The position numbers and the translations under genes were made by a program. The notes under the pieces are model-generated. The model worked only from the letters and a program-made list of their open reading frames with translations. It had not been told where the DNA came from and did no database searches. Below, piece after piece: positions 23,624 to 34,522 of a stretch of 64,000 nt of DNA (positions are counted from its first letter, which is position 1; every line of letters starts with the position of its first letter). This DNA is from Enterobacter mori LMG 25706 (GTDB lineage: Bacteria; Pseudomonadota; Gammaproteobacteria; Enterobacterales; Enterobacteriaceae): contig NZ_GL890774.1 in NCBI RefSeq assembly GCF_000211415.1, positions 35,564-99,563 of the forward strand. Direction: 5' to 3'.

Positions 23624-25138
23624 TTATTCCACGGCCATGAGCTTGCGGTATTCATCCCAGGCATATAAACCTGTCATGCCGCTGATATAGTCCTGGATAA
23701 GGCGACAGCGATAATAATATTCCATTACCGGCCATTCAGAAGAGTGGCGCTCCAGCTTACCTATCGCTTCGACATACGCCAGACGATGACGGGTAGAAAG
23801 TTTCTGATAAAGCCGGGATTCGATAGGTATTCGCCGCACGCGCTCGTGTTCCACCAGCTCGCTGAATTCATCGACCGATAAGTGAAGCAACGGGGAATAA
23901 ATTTCCAGTAACCCACTGATCACCCGGTATCCCTGCAGCTCTAATTGCTCCACGTCCGGATGGCTGAACACATGGCGCATCGCCACATGTTTATAAAGCT
24001 CAAGGAGTTGACTGAAACTGCTGTCATCTTCCAGCAGCGCGTGATTGAATTCCCCGCTGAAAATCAGCGGCAAATTATCAATAAAGCGCGACGCCGCGTA
24101 AGGCACCAGCTTATTTAATGTATTGACCCGCAAATACATAAAGAACTGATCTTCGGTACTGCGGCTGAGGGAATTAGAGCGCGATTTTTCCCAGGCATTT
24201 TCGACGACCTGAGAAAACAGCGACCCTTTTTCATGTTTACCCCAGGCATCATAAAGATGCTGATAAAGCTCCTCGACGCTGAATATTCTTTTCTCAACGG
24301 CGTCTTCCAGGTCGGCCACGCAATAGGAAATGTCATCGGCGGCTTCCATAATCCACGTTAATGGGAAACGCCCCTTTGGCGTTAATGAAAGTTCTTTACG
24401 CAGCCGCTCAATATAAGCCTCTTCGGAGAGATAGTAGCCCGGCTTTTTCATCAGGTAGCTGTGCGTGGAAGGCGTTTCTCCCATCCACCAGGCCGGGCGC
24501 GTGTATTTGAGTATGCAGCCCACCTGCGCCCACGTCAGATTCATGCGCATCAGGGAGTGCACCAGGCGGATCCCCTGCGCGTTACCTTCAAAATGGCAGA
24601 GATCCTGACGGACTTTGCGACGCAGATCGTTAAGGCTCTCTTCACCCTCACGCAGGCGTAAATCCCTCACCACGCAGCGATCGTCGCTCAGCGGCTGGCT
24701 TTTCGCGTCCAAAGGGAAAAGCCGCTGCTTAAACCAGTCGTTGATTGCCGCCTCGCCGAAATGCCCGAAGGGCGGGTTGCCGATGTCATGCATCAGGCAG
24801 GCCATCTCAACGATGCTTTCAAATGGCCCGGTCAGTTCATCCAGACCATAAGTTTCCAGCAGCCGCTGCTCTTTCAGGCGGCTCAAAATCTCTTTGGCAA
24901 TGTAGCGCCCAACCTGCTGAACTTCCATGGAGTGGGTTAAGCGCGTGCGCACCGCGGCATTACGCTCCAGCGGGAACACCTGGGTCTTTTGCTGCAAGCG
25001 CCGGATAGCAGGCGAGTTAATGATCCTCCCGCGATCGCTCTCGAAGATACGCAGGATCTCATGTTCGCTCTTTTCGCCCTGCGGCGAACGGAAACGTCGG
25101 TGCCAGTTAATTTTGGTGCGAAAATCGATTGGTGCCAT
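23624..25138 (-). CDS. dgt: Deoxyguanosinetriphosphate triphosphohydrolase
   Basis: Dgt hydrolyses dGTP to deoxyguanosine and triphosphate. It has 504 residues (E. coli 505). The HD phosphohydrolase motifs are visible: TRLTHSMEV with the first His and the [13 protein letters not shown] block with the His-Asp pair. It lies upstream of degP on the same strand and is divergent from mtn, with an 82-nt gap. Confidence 0.97.
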   Translation of the reverse strand: MAPIDFRTKINWHRRFRSPQGEKSEHEILRIFESDRGRIINSPAIRRLQQKTQVFPLERNAAVRTRLTHSMEVQQVGRYIAKEILSRLKEQRLLETYGLDELTGPFESIVEMACLMHDIGNPPFGHFGEAAINDWFKQRLFPLDAKSQPLSDDRCVVRDLRLREGEESLNDLRRKVRQDLCHFEGNAQGIRLVHSLMRMNLTWAQVGCILKYTRPAWWMGETPSTHSYLMKKPGYYLSEEAYIERLRKELSLTPKGRFPLTWIMEAADDISYCVADLEDAVEKRIFSVEELYQHLYDAWGKHEKGSLFSQVVENAWEKSRSNSLSRSTEDQFFMYLRVNTLNKLVPYAASRFIDNLPLIFSGEFNHALLEDDSSFSQLLELYKHVAMRHVFSHPDVEQLELQGYRVISGLLEIYSPLLHLSVDEFSELVEHERVRRIPIESRLYQKLSTRHRLAYVEAIGKLERHSSEWPVMEYYYRCRLIQDYISGMTGLYAWDEYRKLMAVE

Positions 25139-25220
25139 GTGCTCCCCCGCGTGAGAATGCGTTTCCCCTTAACCGCATGATAGACTATGCATCTTAACAA
25201 GGCACATCGCGAGTAAATCT

Positions 25221-25919
25221 ATGAAAATCGGCATTATTGGTGCAATGGAAGAAGAAGTTACGCTGCTGCGTGACAAAATTGAGAACCGTCAGACTCTCTC
25301 TCTGGGTGGTTGTGAGATCTATACCGGCCAGCTGAACGGTGTTGACGTGGCTCTGCTGAAATCTGGCATCGGTAAAGTTGCGGCTGCGCTGGGTGCGACC
25401 CTGCTGCTCGAACGCTGCAAGCCGGACGTGATCGTTAACACTGGCTCTGCGGGCGGGCTGGCGCCGACGCTGAAAGTGGGTGATATCGTCGTTTCCGACG
25501 AAGCACGTTACCACGATGCCGACGTGACCGCCTTCGGCTACGAATATGGTCAGCTTCCGGGTTGCCCGGCCGGGTTTAAAGCCGACGACAACCTGATTGC
25601 CGCGGCAGAAAGCTGCATCGCAGAACTGAACCTCAACGCGGTACGCGGCCTGATTGTCAGCGGTGATGCGTTCATTAACGGCTCCGTGGGCCTGGCGAAA
25701 ATCCGCCATAACTTCCCGCAGGCGGTTGCCGTTGAGATGGAAGCAACCGCGATTGCTCATGTTTGCCATAACTTTAGCGTACCGTTTGTGGTGGTTCGCG
25801 CGATCTCTGACGTGGCAGACCAGCAGTCCCACATTAGCTTTGACGAGTTCCTTGTTGTGGCGGCAAAACAGTCCACCGTGATGGTGGAGCGTCTGGTGCA
25901 GAAACTGGCTCGTGGCTAA
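25221..25919 (+). CDS. mtn: 5'-methylthioadenosine/S-adenosylhomocysteine nucleosidase
   Basis: Mtn (Pfs) cleaves adenine from methylthioadenosine, S-adenosylhomocysteine and 5'-deoxyadenosine, recycling SAM by-products and leading to AI-2 synthesis. The length is 232 residues, as in E. coli. Seen: Glu12 in GAMEEEV and the purine-binding block VSGDAFI. It overlaps btuF by 8 nt, forming an mtn-btuF-yadS unit. Confidence 0.98.
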   Translation: MKIGIIGAMEEEVTLLRDKIENRQTLSLGGCEIYTGQLNGVDVALLKSGIGKVAAALGATLLLERCKPDVIVNTGSAGGLAPTLKVGDIVVSDEARYHDADVTAFGYEYGQLPGCPAGFKADDNLIAAAESCIAELNLNAVRGLIVSGDAFINGSVGLAKIRHNFPQAVAVEMEATAIAHVCHNFSVPFVVVRAISDVADQQSHISFDEFLVVAAKQSTVMVERLVQKLARG

Positions 25920-26712
25920 ACATACCGTCAGGGCGCTGGCCGCCCTGCTTCTTCTCGCTCCGGCATGGCTTTTCGCCATGCCGCGTGTGATTACTCTCTC
26001 CCCCGCGAATACCGAACTGGCCTTTGCTGCCGGGATCACCCCTGTGGGCGTGAGTAGCTTTTCGAATTATCCCCCCCAGGCCGCCAGCATTGAGCAAGTC
26101 GCGACCTGGCAAGGTATGAATCTCGAGCGCATTGTGGCGCTTAAGCCTGACCTCGTGCTGGCCTGGCGTGGCGGCAATGCCGAGCGGCAGGTCAACCAAC
26201 TAACCTCACTGGGTATTAAGGTCATGTGGGTGGATGCAGTCAGTATTGAGCAAATCGCCCAGACGCTGCGCGAACTGGCCCCTTTCAGCCCCACGCCCAA
26301 AAAAGCCGAGAACGCTGCGAAACAGATGCTCAGCGACTATGCGGCGCTGAAATCCCGGTACAACACCCCCGCCAAAAAACGCATCTTTCTGCAATTTGGT
26401 AGCCAGCCGTTGTTCACCACCGGAAAAGGTTCGATTCAGAATCAGGTGCTGGAAATCTGCGGCGGCGAAAATATCTTTGCAGCCAGCCGGGTACCGTGGC
26501 CTCAGGTCAGCCGTGAACAGGTGCTTGCTCGCCAGCCGCAGGCTATCGTCGTGGTCGGAAATGCGAGCGATATTCCTAAAGTTGAACAATTCTGGCAAAG
26601 CCAGCTTAAAATTCCGGTGATCCCACTCAACGGTGACTGGTTTGAACGCGCCAGCCCGCGTATTATCCTCGCCGCAAAACAACTCTGTGCCGCGCTGGCA
26701 GAGAGTCACTAA
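25912..26712 (+). CDS. btuF: Vitamin B12 periplasmic binding protein
   Basis: BtuF captures cobalamin in the periplasm for the BtuCD ABC importer. The 266-residue precursor has a signal peptide ending LFAMP. Family features: [17 protein letters not shown] and a two-lobed fold with a rigid linking helix. The start is GTG at 25912 inside the mtn 3' end, which places the signal peptide correctly and suggests coupled translation. btuCD are not in this window. Confidence 0.96.
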   Translation: MAKHTVRALAALLLLAPAWLFAMPRVITLSPANTELAFAAGITPVGVSSFSNYPPQAASIEQVATWQGMNLERIVALKPDLVLAWRGGNAERQVNQLTSLGIKVMWVDAVSIEQIAQTLRELAPFSPTPKKAENAAKQMLSDYAALKSRYNTPAKKRIFLQFGSQPLFTTGKGSIQNQVLEICGGENIFAASRVPWPQVSREQVLARQPQAIVVVGNASDIPKVEQFWQSQLKIPVIPLNGDWFERASPRIILAAKQLCAALAESH

Positions 26713-26742
26713 CATAGATAAATACTTTTCGAGGATTTAACG

Positions 26743-27360
26743 ATGCTCGTGTATTGGCTGGATATTCTTGGCACAGCCGTTTTTGCTATCTCCGGCGTTT
26801 TACTCGCCGGAAAACTGCGCATGGATCCGTTTGGCGTGCTGGTGCTGGGCGTTGTGACCGCCGTGGGCGGCGGAACAATCCGCGATATGGCGCTGGCGAA
26901 TGGCCCGGTGTTTTGGGTGAAAGATCCCACCGATCTGGTGGTGGCGATGGCCACCTGCATGTTGACCATTGTACTGGTTCGTCAACCCCGCAGATTACCC
27001 AAATGGATATTACCGGTGCTGGATGCCGTCGGCCTCGCCGTGTTTGTCGGTATTGGCGTTAATAAGGCGTTTAATGCGGGTACCGGTCCGATGGTGGCGA
27101 TCTGCATGGGTGTATTAACCGGCGTGGGCGGCGGGATCATTCGCGACATTCTGGCGCGTGAAGTGCCGATGATCCTGCGTACTGAAATTTACGCCACGGC
27201 GTGTATTGTAGGGGGAATTGTTCACGCCACCGCGTATTACACCTTTGCGGTCCCGCTGGAAAATGCCGCGATGCTGGGGATGGTCGTGACGCTGGTGATA
27301 CGTTTAGCGGCGATACGCTGGCACCTGAAACTGCCGACGTTTGCGCTGGATGACAGGTAA
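26743..27360 (+). CDS. yadS: TRIC/UPF0126 family membrane protein YadS
   Basis: This 205-residue integral membrane protein has seven hydrophobic segments arranged as two internal repeats, each with a glycine-rich GGG[TI]IRD motif (VGGGTIRDM and VGGGIIRDI). The family is structurally related to trimeric intracellular cation channels. Its transported ion is not established for the bacterial protein. It follows btuF by 30 nt with a GAGG ribosome site. Confidence 0.92.
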   Translation: MLVYWLDILGTAVFAISGVLLAGKLRMDPFGVLVLGVVTAVGGGTIRDMALANGPVFWVKDPTDLVVAMATCMLTIVLVRQPRRLPKWILPVLDAVGLAVFVGIGVNKAFNAGTGPMVAICMGVLTGVGGGIIRDILAREVPMILRTEIYATACIVGGIVHATAYYTFAVPLENAAMLGMVVTLVIRLAAIRWHLKLPTFALDDR

Positions 27361-27363
27361 ACG

Positions 27364-27395
27364 CAAAACGGTAACCGCAAGGTTACCGTTTTTCG
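27364..27395 (+). terminator. Intrinsic terminator after yadS
   Basis: AAAACGGTAACC - GCAA - GGTTACCGTTTTT is a 9-10 bp stem with a tetraloop and T-run directly after yadS. The A-run on the other side would let it also stop erpA transcripts on the minus strand. Confidence 0.9.
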
Positions 27396-27399
27396 TCTT

Positions 27400-27449
27400 T
27401 TCTCCCTCTCCCTGTGGGAGAGGCCCGGGGTGAGAGCATCAGCTCGCAC
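27400..27449 (+). repeat. 50-bp palindromic intergenic repeat, copy B
   Basis: It begins TTCTCCCTCTCCCTGTGGGA and ends in a diverged GCATCAGCTCGCAC. It sits between the convergent ends of yadS and erpA. It is slightly degenerate compared with copies C and D. Confidence 0.85.
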
Positions 27450-27453
27450 CCTC

Positions 27454-27801
27454 TTAAATACTGAACGACGAACCACACCCACAGGTGCTTGTCGCGTTCG
27501 GGTTGGTCACCACAAAGCGCGAACCTTCCAGACCTTCGGTGTAATCAACCGAACCACCGACCAGGTATTGCAGGCTCATCGGGTCAACCACCAGCGCGAC
27601 GCCCTGCTTCTCGATGGTCATATCGCCCTCGTTCACCTGGTCGTCAAAGGTAAAACCATACTGGAAGCCGCTGCAGCCACCACCGGTAATATAAACACGG
27701 AGTTTCAGTTCCGGATTGTCTTCATCGGCAATCAGGACTTTCACTTTTTTGGCTGCTGCTTCGGTAAATTCGAGCGGTACAGCTACTACGTCATCACTCA
27801 T
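27454..27801 (-). CDS. erpA: Iron-sulfur cluster insertion protein ErpA
   Basis: ErpA is an A-type carrier that delivers Fe-S clusters to apoproteins, notably in isoprenoid synthesis and respiration. The ATG at 27801 gives 115 residues (E. coli 114); a start 8 codons further up is not favoured. The three cluster-ligand cysteines are in GGGCSGFQ and STCGCGSSF. It lies downstream of clcA on the same strand, with an 86-nt gap containing a short hairpin (TTGGGT / ACCCAA near 27834-27852). Confidence 0.97.
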   Translation of the reverse strand: MSDDVVAVPLEFTEAAAKKVKVLIADEDNPELKLRVYITGGGCSGFQYGFTFDDQVNEGDMTIEKQGVALVVDPMSLQYLVGGSVDYTEGLEGSRFVVTNPNATSTCGCGSSFSI

Positions 27802-27887
27802 CTTATGCTCCCATGAATACTGCATACTGCTATTGGGTAAAAATCACCCAATTCTTTTTTTCATTATCTAATACCCTGGTAATTCAT

Positions 27888-29288
27888 TCAAGTATTCTGC
27901 GTTGAGGCCCGTTCAGCCTCCTGTTTCGCCAGGGTCCGTGCAAGAATGGTGGAGTATAGCGGTTTTCCACCCAGGAATTGGGCTAATAGTGTCGCGCCGA
28001 GACAGGTAATGATCATTGGCAAAATGAGCTGGTAATTGTCCGTCATCTCAAGCACCAGCACGATCCCGGTCAAGGGTGCACGCAGGGACGCGGCGAGCAG
28101 CGCCCCCATTCCGGCGACGGCAAACGTCCCGGCTTCAAGATGATAGGCCGGGAAACCCACAGCCGCCGCCATGCCAAAAGCGGTTCCCAGCAGCGTGCCC
28201 AGCGCCAGCATCGGGGCAAAAATGCCGCCGGGCGCGCCGGAGGAGAAGCAGAGCACGGTAGTGATCACCCGCGAGATGAACATGAACAGCAAAAGACCAA
28301 TGCTGAAATTTCCCGCCGCCGCAATGGGGATAAGCCCAAAACCGCCACCTGCCGCGTTGGGTTCGATAAAGCCCAGAACCCCACACATGCCGCCGAGCAG
28401 CCCCCCCACCAGCACCCATTTGGTCGTGTTGCCGCCGTGGATCCGCTGGAACATGTCCTGAGCACGTAAAATAAGGCTGTTAAACAGCGGACCAACAATG
28501 CCAAAAATCATGCCGAGGATCAGATACAGCCACAACGTATTGACCGGCGCATTGGTGAGCTTCCCGACCTCGATGACCGCCCCTTCGCCATTGAAAAGGC
28601 GAAAGACGATACTCGACATAATCACCCCGGTAAACACCGCTTTTATCGAGATCAGGTTATAGCGAAACTGAGCGCGCATCTCTTCGATAATAAACAGGAT
28701 CCCCGCCAGCGGGGCATTAAACGCGGCGGAAAGCCCTGCGGCGGCACCGGTTGCCAGCAGCGTATGGCGGGCTTCAGCACTGCGCATCCTGAACAGATCG
28801 CTGACCATACGGCCAACATTACCGCCCAGTTGTACGGTCGGCCCTTCGCGCCCGAGCACCATTCCCGCACCCAGCGTGCCTAACCCACCGATAAACTTCA
28901 CGGGAAGCACGCGCCACCAGCGGACCGGACGCAGCTCTTCGAGTGCCCCTTCTATTTCCGGGATCCCTGAACCGCCCGCTTCCGGGGCAAATTTTCGCAC
29001 CAGAAAATAGCCCACCATGGCGAGCAGTGCAGATAAACCAAACGCCAGGATCCAGACCAGCCATTCGCGATCGGCATAACTCGCAACGGTGCCAATACGC
29101 CAGTTAAGCACGCCATTGACGGCCTTTTCGAACGCGACGCCCACCAGCCCCGCCAGCGTTCCCACCACGGCAGCGCCCAGCAGAATCGCCAGCGGCGTCT
29201 TGTCGCGATTGAGCAGTCGTCGGATGCTGATACGGTGTCGCGCGCGCGCAAACTGTTGTTCTTCAAATGAGGGTGAGTCTGATTTCAT
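27888..29288 (-). CDS. clcA: H+/Cl- exchange transporter ClcA
   Basis: ClcA exchanges two chloride for one proton across the inner membrane and helps survive extreme acid. It has 466 residues with about 18 membrane helices. Signatures: [17 protein letters not shown] with the gating glutamate, and the proton-path glutamate in FIIEEM. The N- and C-termini differ from E. coli more than the core does. It is divergent from hemL. Confidence 0.97.
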   Translation of the reverse strand: MKSDSPSFEEQQFARARHRISIRRLLNRDKTPLAILLGAAVVGTLAGLVGVAFEKAVNGVLNWRIGTVASYADREWLVWILAFGLSALLAMVGYFLVRKFAPEAGGSGIPEIEGALEELRPVRWWRVLPVKFIGGLGTLGAGMVLGREGPTVQLGGNVGRMVSDLFRMRSAEARHTLLATGAAAGLSAAFNAPLAGILFIIEEMRAQFRYNLISIKAVFTGVIMSSIVFRLFNGEGAVIEVGKLTNAPVNTLWLYLILGMIFGIVGPLFNSLILRAQDMFQRIHGGNTTKWVLVGGLLGGMCGVLGFIEPNAAGGGFGLIPIAAAGNFSIGLLLFMFISRVITTVLCFSSGAPGGIFAPMLALGTLLGTAFGMAAAVGFPAYHLEAGTFAVAGMGALLAASLRAPLTGIVLVLEMTDNYQLILPMIITCLGATLLAQFLGGKPLYSTILARTLAKQEAERASTQNT

Positions 29289-29396
29289 TGCCTGTTCTTT
29301 TCGTCATACAAATCGCCGTCAGGATTTTACCAGAGACCGCCCCAACGTCTCCTGAAAATTACTTAACAAATCTTAAAGCATTGCCAGGGTAAAAAT

Positions 29397-29425
29397 TTCA
29401 TAACCATCCCCGAATCACTTAGAAT
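29397..29425 (+). promoter_or_regulatory. Candidate promoter of hemL
   Basis: TTCATA (29397-29402) and TAGAAT (29420-29425) are spaced by exactly 17 nt, 40 nt before the hemL ATG, in the hemL-clcA divergent gap. A sigma-70 type promoter is inferred. Confidence 0.5.
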
Positions 29426-29464
29426 AGTGTGCTTAATCATTTTATACGAACCAGGAACGACGCC

Positions 29465-30745
29465 ATGAGCAAGTCTGAAAACCTCTACAGTGCAGCCCGC
29501 GAGCTTATTCCGGGTGGCGTGAACTCACCTGTGCGCGCCTTTACCGGCGTGGGCGGCACGCCGCTGTTTATCGAACGTGCTGACGGCGCGTATCTGTATG
29601 ATGTCGATGGCAAAGCCTATATCGATTATGTCGGCTCCTGGGGCCCGATGGTGCTGGGGCACAACCACCCAACCATTCGTAACGCTGTGATTGAAGCGGC
29701 TCAGCGCGGCCTGAGCTTTGGTGCGCCAACCGAAATGGAAGTCAAAATGGCGGAGCTGGTGACCGAACTGGTTCCCACCATGGACATGGTACGTATGGTG
29801 AACTCCGGCACCGAAGCCACCATGAGCGCCATTCGTCTGGCGCGAGGTTTTACCGGTCGCGATAAAATCATCAAATTCGAAGGTTGCTACCACGGTCACG
29901 CCGACTGTCTGCTGGTGAAAGCGGGCTCTGGCGCGCTGACGCTCGGCCAGCCAAACTCGCCGGGCGTACCGGCCGATTTCGCTAAGCATACCCTGACCTG
30001 TACCTACAACGATCTGGACACCGTTCGCGCAGCGTTCGAGCAGTATCCGCAGGAGATCGCCTGCATCATCGTTGAGCCGGTTGCGGGCAACATGAACTGC
30101 ATCCCACCGCAGCCTGACTTCCTGCCGGGCCTGCGCGCCCTGTGCGACGAGTTCGGCGCGCTGCTGATCATCGATGAAGTGATGACCGGCTTCCGCGTGG
30201 CGCTGGCGGGTGCTCAGTCTTACTACGGCGTTGAGCCAGACCTCACCTGCCTCGGCAAAATCATCGGCGGCGGCATGCCGGTCGGGGCATTCGGTGGTCG
30301 TAAAGACGTCATGGAAGCGCTGGCACCAACCGGTCCGGTTTACCAGGCGGGAACGCTCTCGGGCAACCCCATCGCGATGGCAGCGGGTTTCGCCTGCCTG
30401 ACCGAAGTGGCTCAGCCGGGTATTCACGAAACCCTGACCGACCTGACCACGCAGCTGGCAAACGGTCTGCTGGAAGCGGCAGATGAGGCCGGTATTCCTC
30501 TGGTGGTCAACCACGTGGGCGGGATGTTCGGGATTTTCTTCACCGAGGCGAAAACCGTGACCTGCTATCAGGACGTGGTGAAGTGCGACGTTGAACGCTT
30601 CAAGCGCTTCTTCCACCTGATGCTGGATGAGGGCGTGTACCTGGCACCATCAGCGTTCGAAGCGGGCTTTATGTCCGTTGCGCACAGTGAAGAAGATATC
30701 AACAACACCATCGACGCGGCACGTAAGGTGTTTGCGAAGCTGTAA
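29465..30745 (+). CDS. hemL: Glutamate-1-semialdehyde 2,1-aminomutase
   Basis: HemL is a PLP enzyme that converts glutamate-1-semialdehyde to 5-aminolevulinate, the first dedicated tetrapyrrole precursor in the C5 pathway. The ATG at 29465 gives 426 residues, equal to E. coli; a 12-codon upstream extension is not supported. The PLP-binding lysine is in [10 protein letters not shown] (about residue 265) and the cofactor aspartate in [10 protein letters not shown]. Confidence 0.98.
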   Translation: MSKSENLYSAARELIPGGVNSPVRAFTGVGGTPLFIERADGAYLYDVDGKAYIDYVGSWGPMVLGHNHPTIRNAVIEAAQRGLSFGAPTEMEVKMAELVTELVPTMDMVRMVNSGTEATMSAIRLARGFTGRDKIIKFEGCYHGHADCLLVKAGSGALTLGQPNSPGVPADFAKHTLTCTYNDLDTVRAAFEQYPQEIACIIVEPVAGNMNCIPPQPDFLPGLRALCDEFGALLIIDEVMTGFRVALAGAQSYYGVEPDLTCLGKIIGGGMPVGAFGGRKDVMEALAPTGPVYQAGTLSGNPIAMAAGFACLTEVAQPGIHETLTDLTTQLANGLLEAADEAGIPLVVNHVGGMFGIFFTEAKTVTCYQDVVKCDVERFKRFFHLMLDEGVYLAPSAFEAGFMSVAHSEEDINNTIDAARKVFAKL

Positions 30746-30752
30746 GGGCATT

Positions 30753-30783
30753 GCCGGGTGGCGCTCACGCTTACCCGGCCTAC
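30753..30783 (+). repeat. REP-type palindrome after hemL
   Basis: GCCGGGTGGCGCTCACGCTT then ACCCGGCCTAC forms the classic enterobacterial REP unit (imperfect stem of GCCGGGT/ACCCGGC). It is related to both units at 60775-60848 and directly adjoins repeat copy C. Confidence 0.85.
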
Positions 30784-30787
30784 GATG

Positions 30788-30837
30788 TTCTCCCTCTCCC
30801 CGTGGGAGAGGGCCGGGGTGAGGGCATCAGGCCGCAC
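30788..30837 (+). repeat. 50-bp palindromic intergenic repeat, copy C
   Basis: It begins TTCTCCCTCTCCCCGTGGGA and ends GGCATCAGGCCGCAC, nearly identical to copy D and, in reverse complement, to copy A. It sits between the convergent ends of hemL and fhuB, 5 nt from the fhuB stop. Confidence 0.88.
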
Positions 30838-30841
30838 CTGA

Positions 30842-32824
30842 CTACCGGCTCTGCTTTCTCAACAGATAAATAAAGTACGGCGCACCGATAAAGGTCGATA
30901 GCAGACCCGCAGGGATCTGATACGGGAACAGCACCATTCTTCCGCACCAGTCCGCGAACACCAGCATCACCCCGCCCGTCAGGGCCGACATCACGATATG
31001 CGGCATCGTCCGGCGGAAGCCCATCATTCTGGCAATATGTGGCGCCATTAACCCCACAAAACTCAGCGGTCCAATCGTCATGGTGGCCGTCGCCGTCAGG
31101 CACGCAGCCAGCAGCAGCAGCGCCACGCGCGCTGGCGTCAGCGCCATCCCCACCGCGCGCGCGGTTTCACCGCCAAGCGGCAGGATGGTCATCCAGCGGC
31201 GGCACAGCGGAACCACCGCCAGCAGCGCTATCATGACGATCCCTGACCAGACAACCTGACTGCCGGTGGCATTGTAGGTTGAGCCAGAAATCCATGTCAG
31301 GATCTTCGCCATACGCGGATCGCCGCTGGCCTGCAGCATCATCAGCAGCATCGTGAAGGCGGTGCTCAGCGCCATCCCGGCCAGCAGCATACGGTGAGGT
31401 GAAAATCCGCCGCGACCGGCAGCAATCAGGATAATCATCAGCGTGACCGCCGCACCGATACTTCCGGCTGGCAGTAGCCAGCCAAACGCATTGCCCGGCA
31501 CGAAGAACAGCATCAGCACCACGCCAAACGCCGCACCAGAACTGATACCCAGGACTTCCGGGCTTGCCATCGGGTTGCCGGTGAGACGTTGAATAATGCA
31601 CCCCGCTACCGCCAGCATCACGCCTGCGATCAGCGCAGCGAAGATACGTGGCCAGCGCCACTGCAGCAGTTCATTGAGTAAATCACCCGTTGCCCAGTGC
31701 CAGCCCGAGGCATCGCGTCCGAAGGAGAGCGCCGCGAACGAGGCAATGATCAGCACCGCCAGTCCCGCCAGGCTAAACCACAGGACCGACTGCCGTTCAG
31801 CATGGACCTTATCACCCGCATCCATGGCGGGCGCGCTCATACTGCGCAGGCGCGGCAGCAGCCACAGCAGCAGCGGCGCACCGACGAGTGCGGTCACCGA
31901 CCCGGTAGACACTTCCATCCAGACTCGCGCCAGCCAGAGAATGATTTGATCGGAAAGCCAGAGGATCAGCGCCCCAATCAGTGGCGCCAGCATCAGACGC
32001 GTCAGCAAACGACGCGCCCCGAGCATTTTCGCCAGCAGCGGCGCAAACAGGCCGATAAACCCGATGATGCCGACCGCGTTTACCAGCAAAGCACTTAGCA
32101 CAATCGCCAGCGCCAGCGTGCCCAGACGCGCCAGCGACAGGGCAAGACCCAGATTGCGCGCCACGCCGTCGTCCAGCCCCATTAGGGTCAGCGGACGTAG
32201 CAGCAGTAGCGTCAGCACCACGCCGCCAATCAACTGTGGCCACAGGCGCTGCACGATGCTCCAGTCGGTCTGGGTGAGCGTCCCGGTACTCCACATGAAC
32301 ATGCTTTGCAGCTGGTCGTGATGGAACAGCACCAGCAGCTGGTTGATCGCCCCGCAGTAGAGGCTGACCACCAGACCCGCGAGGATCAGCGTGACCGGTG
32401 AAAGACGTTTACCCCACGCCACGCCAAAGACCAGCGCGCCCACCACGCATGCCCCCGCGAGTGCTGCAAACTGCGAGGTTAATGCTCCCGGTAGCGCCCA
32501 CAGCGTGGTAATGGTGATCCCAAGCTGTGCACCGGTTGCGACCCCCAGCGTGGTCGGTTCGGCCAGCGGGTTACGTAAAACCTGCTGGAACAGCACGCCC
32601 ACCAGCCCTAAACCAGCGCCGACTAAAAGGGAGATCGCCAGACGCGGCAGCAGGCTGTAGTGGAACAGCATTTGCTGAATATTGTCGATATCCGGCGCGG
32701 TAAAGGCAGCGTCCCACTGTTCACGCGGTAACTCGGTCGAGAGGTTGAACCAGGTCAACGCCATCGCGACGAGGAATAGCAGCGCCAGAAGAAGCGCCGG
32801 GAAACGGGCAATACGCGTACTCAT
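30842..32824 (-). CDS. fhuB: Ferric hydroxamate ABC transporter permease
   Basis: FhuB is the inner-membrane channel for ferrichrome-type iron chelates. The ATG at 32824 gives 660 residues as in E. coli; the frame is open for 60 more codons but these overlap fhuD in another frame. It is a tandem fusion of two FecCD-type permease halves, each with about ten membrane helices and a GNPLAEPTTLG or GNPMASPEVLG loop that contacts the ATPase. It overlaps fhuD by 4 nt (ATGA). Confidence 0.97.
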   Translation of the reverse strand: MSTRIARFPALLLALLFLVAMALTWFNLSTELPREQWDAAFTAPDIDNIQQMLFHYSLLPRLAISLLVGAGLGLVGVLFQQVLRNPLAEPTTLGVATGAQLGITITTLWALPGALTSQFAALAGACVVGALVFGVAWGKRLSPVTLILAGLVVSLYCGAINQLLVLFHHDQLQSMFMWSTGTLTQTDWSIVQRLWPQLIGGVVLTLLLLRPLTLMGLDDGVARNLGLALSLARLGTLALAIVLSALLVNAVGIIGFIGLFAPLLAKMLGARRLLTRLMLAPLIGALILWLSDQIILWLARVWMEVSTGSVTALVGAPLLLWLLPRLRSMSAPAMDAGDKVHAERQSVLWFSLAGLAVLIIASFAALSFGRDASGWHWATGDLLNELLQWRWPRIFAALIAGVMLAVAGCIIQRLTGNPMASPEVLGISSGAAFGVVLMLFFVPGNAFGWLLPAGSIGAAVTLMIILIAAGRGGFSPHRMLLAGMALSTAFTMLLMMLQASGDPRMAKILTWISGSTYNATGSQVVWSGIVMIALLAVVPLCRRWMTILPLGGETARAVGMALTPARVALLLLAACLTATATMTIGPLSFVGLMAPHIARMMGFRRTMPHIVMSALTGGVMLVFADWCGRMVLFPYQIPAGLLSTFIGAPYFIYLLRKQSR

Positions 32825-33711
32825 GCCTTGCCTCCCATCGCGTTGTCCAGCACGCGGGCAAAATGCATCGCCGACAGCGTCGCGCCGTAGAACCACACCG
32901 CTGGCGCGCGCAGGAAACGTTTCTCGCGTACGAACGGCATCGCCTGCCAGAGCGGGGTCGCCATCAGGGTTTGCATTTCGCGCTCGTTGCCGTGATCGAA
33001 GCACAGCACGTCCACATCGCGAAATGCCGCCAGGCGATCAATGCCGACGGCGGTACTCCCCCAGAAGGTCATCTCCCCTTCCCAGGCGTTGCGAATACCG
33101 AAGCTGTCGAGCACTTCCTGGAACAGGCAGTTATTACCGAAGACCAGCATATGCCGGGCATCCAGCAGCGTCACCATCAGTAGAGGACGGTCGCCCCGGT
33201 GAGCAAAGCGCGGCTTCAGGGAGTCAATCAGGGCATCAAATTCGTCGAGGTGTTTTTTGGCCTCCGCCTCGCGATTGAGGAAATGCGCCATCTCGTTAAT
33301 GGAGTTTTTTGCCATAGCCAGCGGTTTTTTACCGTCGCTGAAAGAGAACCCGCGTCCTGGCGCAATGCGCGCCATGGTCTCTTCTGACGGACCGTAGCCC
33401 GCTGACCAGAACAGAAACGACGGTTTCATCTGGGTAAGCAGTTCGAGGTTTGGCTCCGTTCGCAGGCCGATGTCGATGACGGAATCCGGCAGCTTAGGCT
33501 CGTTCACCCAGAGGTTATAGTTAGGAATGTCCGCCACACCATACGGCGTGACGCCGAGCGCCATCATCAGCTCGACCGGCAGCCATTCCAGCGCCACAAT
33601 CCGATGTGGATCTATCGCGGCGGCACGGGCGGTATTCATTTTTAACAGCAGCGGTGACAGCGCCATCGCCATCAGCAGGCGACGACGGCTCATTGAGATT
33701 GAATCCAGCAT
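32821..33711 (-). CDS. fhuD: Ferric hydroxamate periplasmic binding protein
   Basis: FhuD binds ferric hydroxamates in the periplasm and hands them to FhuBC. It has 296 residues, equal to E. coli. The signal sequence carries twin arginines (SRRRLLMAMA) and ends NTARA, pointing to Tat-type export. Its start overlaps the fhuC stop by one base, so the whole fhuCDB block is translationally packed. Confidence 0.97.
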   Translation of the reverse strand: MLDSISMSRRRLLMAMALSPLLLKMNTARAAAIDPHRIVALEWLPVELMMALGVTPYGVADIPNYNLWVNEPKLPDSVIDIGLRTEPNLELLTQMKPSFLFWSAGYGPSEETMARIAPGRGFSFSDGKKPLAMAKNSINEMAHFLNREAEAKKHLDEFDALIDSLKPRFAHRGDRPLLMVTLLDARHMLVFGNNCLFQEVLDSFGIRNAWEGEMTFWGSTAVGIDRLAAFRDVDVLCFDHGNEREMQTLMATPLWQAMPFVREKRFLRAPAVWFYGATLSAMHFARVLDNAMGGKA

Positions 33712-34508
33712 CAGTAGACGAAGCTCACTGGTGCAGCCCCGGCTGGGTGAGGCAAAATCCCCATCGGAATACCGTAAATGTTTTCCAGCGTTTCGCTATG
33801 CATCAGCTCAGACGGCGTTCCCTGAGCGATCATCTCTCCGCCGCGTAAGGCCACAAGGTAATCGCAGTAGCGCGCTGCCATGTTGATATCATGCAGTACC
33901 GCAATCACCGTCAGCCCACGCTGCTGGCTTAAACGATGCACCAGCGCCAGAACGTCGACCTGGTGGGCAATATCCAGTGCAGAGGTCGGTTCGTCGAGCA
34001 ACAGGCAACGGCTGTCCTGCGCCACCAGCATCGCAATCCATGCGCGCTGACGCTCACCGCCGGACAGGCTATCCACCAGACGGTGCGCCAGTGGCTTTAA
34101 TCCTACCAGCGCAATCGCCTCTTCCACTTTCTCTCTGTCGGCCACGCCGAAGCGACCAAGCGCCCCGTGCCACGGATAACGACCAATCGCCACCAGCTCA
34201 CGCACCGTCATCCCTTCTGCCTGCGGTAACTGCTGCGGCAGATACGCCACCTTGCGGGCAAAGGCCTTGCTGTTCCAGCTCTCCAGCGGCTGACCGTCCA
34301 GCAGGATATCGCCTTCCGACGGCGGCTGATGGCGTCCAAGCATCTTAAGCAACGTGGACTTACCCGAGCCATTGTGACCAATCAGGCCGGTGACTTTACC
34401 TGCGGGGAACGTCAAAGAGAGCGGATGCAGCAGGGTGCGTCCGGGTACGCGAAAGGAGAGATTACTGAGCGAAAAGGTGGTGTCGGATTGCGTTTGATTA
34501 TCCTGCAT
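33711..34508 (-). CDS. fhuC: Ferric hydroxamate ABC transporter ATPase
   Basis: FhuC powers FhuB. The ATG at 34508 gives 265 residues as in E. coli; the open frame continues upstream across the fhuA terminator without homology. Seen: Walker A GHNGSGKST, signature LSGGERQR, Walker B CLLLDEPTSALD, and the switch histidine in VLHDINMA. Confidence 0.98.
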   Translation of the reverse strand: MQDNQTQSDTTFSLSNLSFRVPGRTLLHPLSLTFPAGKVTGLIGHNGSGKSTLLKMLGRHQPPSEGDILLDGQPLESWNSKAFARKVAYLPQQLPQAEGMTVRELVAIGRYPWHGALGRFGVADREKVEEAIALVGLKPLAHRLVDSLSGGERQRAWIAMLVAQDSRCLLLDEPTSALDIAHQVDVLALVHRLSQQRGLTVIAVLHDINMAARYCDYLVALRGGEMIAQGTPSELMHSETLENIYGIPMGILPHPAGAAPVSFVY

Positions 34509-34522
34509 ATCAGCCAACTTAA

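Noticed and set aside
29525..30616. 363-codon minus-strand open frame opposite hemL
   Set aside because: It is an antisense shadow of the conserved hemL gene; the translation is His/Arg/Gln-rich with no domain.
32825..33004. 60-codon N-terminal extension of FhuB
   Set aside because: It overlaps fhuD in another frame and is Arg-rich shadow sequence; the 660-residue start matches the family.
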